From Corallochytrium limacisporum (lineage: Eukaryota; Opisthokonta): 64,000 nucleotides of DNA. Below, piece by piece: positions 62,146 to 64,000 of this stretch. The notes under the pieces are model-generated. The model did not search any database, was not told where the DNA came from, and saw nothing but the letters and a program-made list of their open reading frames with translations. The position numbers were made by a program, and so were the translations under genes. The DNA lies in assembly GCA_002811645.1 (NCBI GenBank), contig PDIP01000016.1:47442-111441 (forward strand). The letters run 5' to 3'. Within the stretch, counting starts at the first letter, position 1, and each line of letters opens with the position of its first letter.

Positions 62146-63129
62146 TCAGGGCTTTTTCTCCTTACTCATACGCTCCATTTCATCCCAAAGCTTGCCACGA
62201 GCGTCAGTGCTTTCCTTAGTGAAGGACAGGGGCAGATGAGTTGGGACAGAAGCGCGATCCTCATAGAACTTGCCACCATCGTCCAGTTTCAGGCGTTCGC
62301 ACATGCCCAGCCATACCACAGTGTCGGCACCCTCCTGGGGATTACGTAGGTCGTCTTTCATCCTCTTGTGGAAGTCAGGCATAGATTCTTGTAGGGCAAT
62401 GGTATCGGCCCATCCCGGATGCATGCTGAAGAAGGCAGTGTTATACTCCTCTGAGAACTTCTCCTGGAGCAGCTCAACCAGGATCAATTGCTGGCGTTTT
62501 TGCTGGGCGTAGGCCGTGGTTCCTTTATACGGTTTCAGTTTAGTTAAGTTGAGATCCAAAGACAGCTTCTCTGTGAGAGCACCCCCACTGCTCACGTAGA
62601 TGACCCTGGAGGGCGACTTCGTCTCGGAACCCTTCTTCAGTGCCGGAAGCAAAGTGCGGACCAGGAGATGTGGTCCTAGGCTGTTGGTGGCGAAGTTAAA
62701 ATCAAAACCTTCGTCGGTGGTCTTTCTGTCGTTCATCATAACTCCTGCATTCTGAACTAGACAGTTTATCGGTATACCACCCGCTACCCAGTCGTCGGCG
62801 AACTTCTGGATATCGTGCAACTTGGACATGTCGAGCAGGTGGACCTGAACGTCTGTGTTCTTGGTCTCCTGGACGATTTCCTGCCGCGCTTTCTCAGCCT
62901 TGTCCTTGCTACGACAGATCATGTGAACGGTAGCTCCAGCTTTGGCAAAGGCACGGCTTGCTTCGTAGCCAATACCACTGTTGGCGCCAGTGATCACATA
63001 ATGTAGACCCTTGAGACTCACGTCAGTGTCACTAGCCACAAAATCCTTGGCTCGAGCCTGGTATCCAGACTTTGTGTAGTGCTTCTTACCATTGAAGTAC
63101 CAGATAATCGTTGTCAGTGTTCCAAACAT
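62146..63129 (-). CDS. DHRS12-like short-chain dehydrogenase/reductase
   Basis: 327 residues from ATG 63129. The N-terminus is a short hydrophobic segment (FGTLTTIIWYFNGKKHYTKSG), as in animal DHRS12, where YTKSGY is also present. The classical SDR core follows: cofactor motif TGANSGIG at 47-54, NAG at 127-129, catalytic S180/S181, Y207 and K211 in YAQQKRQQ. SMHPGWADT and FYEDR-x-x-VPTHLPL further down are DHRS12 landmarks. An NAD(P)-dependent oxidoreductase with unknown substrate, probably membrane-associated through the N-terminus. Confidence 0.9.
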   Translation of the reverse strand: MFGTLTTIIWYFNGKKHYTKSGYQARAKDFVASDTDVSLKGLHYVITGANSGIGYEASRAFAKAGATVHMICRSKDKAEKARQEIVQETKNTDVQVHLLDMSKLHDIQKFADDWVAGGIPINCLVQNAGVMMNDRKTTDEGFDFNFATNSLGPHLLVRTLLPALKKGSETKSPSRVIYVSSGGALTEKLSLDLNLTKLKPYKGTTAYAQQKRQQLILVELLQEKFSEEYNTAFFSMHPGWADTIALQESMPDFHKRMKDDLRNPQEGADTVVWLGMCERLKLDDGGKFYEDRASVPTHLPLSFTKESTDARGKLWDEMERMSKEKKP

Positions 63130-64000
63130 AGCGCAGTTTCAATTTGTTATTGCTATACATGCACCAGTTACAAACTCTCCGTGGGCACTAAATACATTAC
63201 AATTCGAACAATTTGCTACATGATTCACCGTTAAATACCACTACCACTTGTCAACCCCTGTCATTCACTCACAAGATGTTCCTTGCTAAATCTGAATGAC
63301 AGTGCCCATATGCAAACAGTACCATCGCTGTCGATCTTGTGTGCCGAAACCAAATGGGCCTGCAGAGATTGATTCTTGCGTCACCTCATAGAGATGGACC
63401 TATCCTTTTCCGTGTGGAATACTGATGGAGCGCAGGCTTGACAAGCCGAGACCGGTGCTTCATTGACTACTGAATATTGTACCGGAATGGCCGTTGGAAA
63501 GAAACCCCACGAATAAGTTCTTCAGGTTCGACCCCTCTCTCGAACTGTTACGGTCTGTCTCGGGAGCTATGGCCGCATTCCCCCCAATCCTAGCACCGGC
63601 ACCTAGTGCTCAAGAAAAAGCGGGTCGTAATGATCCTTACAGTTGTTCGGGAGTCTATTTTTCTTCTATCCGGAAAAGGAAGTTTCAACCCTTTGCGGGT
63701 TTCACTGGTCTCGGCCGCTGGGCGCAGTGTGACCGAGGTGATCGGTTGCGGTTGTGTACAGCAAAGAAAATGAAGGGGAGGGCTTCGTGAAATGGACCAG
63801 GGTTCAGGGTAAGGCCAAACAGAAAGGGGGCGCCCAAGTGTTGCTGCCATTGAAAAGGGAAGCCGCATAGTTGCGGAGGGTCAGAACATTGGCAACCGGA
63901 CTGCGCCACCCGGAAGCCTGAATGCACCTGTTGCTAATTGATTCTTGAACGCCGTACGGCTGTGCACACCCAATATAGGTTCAAAGTTCATACACTTTCA
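63130..64000. other. Right-end intergenic region, no gene seen
   Basis: Promoter side of the SDR gene up to the window edge. Open frames on both strands between 63494 and 63927 show no domain. A tRNA-like B-box (GGTTCGACCCC, about 63526) has no matching A-box or acceptor stem. Confidence 0.45.

Noticed and set aside
63494-63560. tRNA-like B-box GGTTCGACCCC
   Set aside because: No A-box at the right distance and no pairing acceptor or anticodon arms.

Overview
The window is nuclear DNA of a gene-dense, intron-poor eukaryote, most likely a unicellular opisthokont (an early-branching fungus or a unicellular holozoan such as a corallochytrean). This placement is inference. It rests on one fused GATase-CPSase-DHO-ATCase gene whose DHO domain has lost its catalytic residues as in fungal Ura2, on a fungal-type threonine synthase, and on methylmalonyl-CoA epimerase, a DHRS12-like SDR, an LAT-type transporter, calponin/transgelin and a Sos7-like kinetochore protein in the same 64 kb. 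Codon use is standard. Most genes are single-exon. Only two contain introns that I can place: CAD (one, 660 nt) and V-ATPase subunit G (two, 113 and 91 nt).

Left part (1-30 kb): the 5' part of a polyQ/proline-rich protein runs off the left edge. Next come an FG-GAP membrane protein, a long crotonase-fold (HIBCH/mS47-like) protein, an SLC7 amino-acid transporter, a coiled-coil Sos7/Kre28/ZWINT-like protein, a frameshifted coiled-coil relic, V-ATPase subunit G, the large CAD gene, a 92-residue Pcc1/LAGE3 (KEOPS) subunit, a TMEM245/AI-2E-like membrane protein and the BORC subunit KXD1.

Middle (30-43 kb): an unrecognised single-pass membrane protein, an ER DnaJ (DNAJB11/Scj1 type), Cdc20, a 64-residue hydrophobic protein, threonine synthase with an unusual C-terminal hydrophobic anchor, a mitochondrial dithiol glutaredoxin, methylmalonyl-CoA epimerase and an LTA4-hydrolase-type aminopeptidase.

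43.1-54.6 kb has no gene I recognise, although genes elsewhere occur about every 2-3 kb. It holds G/C homopolymers, hairpins and several unexplained open frames. The right part (54.6-64 kb) carries a sphingosine-kinase-like lipid kinase, epsilon-COP, CMSS1, a 76-residue membrane protein, a calponin/transgelin-like protein and a DHRS12-like SDR.

The genes are housekeeping and do not form one pathway or cluster. The most unusual observations are the catalytically dead DHO domain inside CAD, the membrane-anchored threonine synthase, a cysteine cluster inserted in Cdc20, and G/C homopolymer tracts lying about 390-600 bp upstream of many start codons. I did not find a convincing new defence, mobile or biosynthetic system. 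Several genes begin at an ATG inside a longer open frame, and for those I chose the first ATG in good context.
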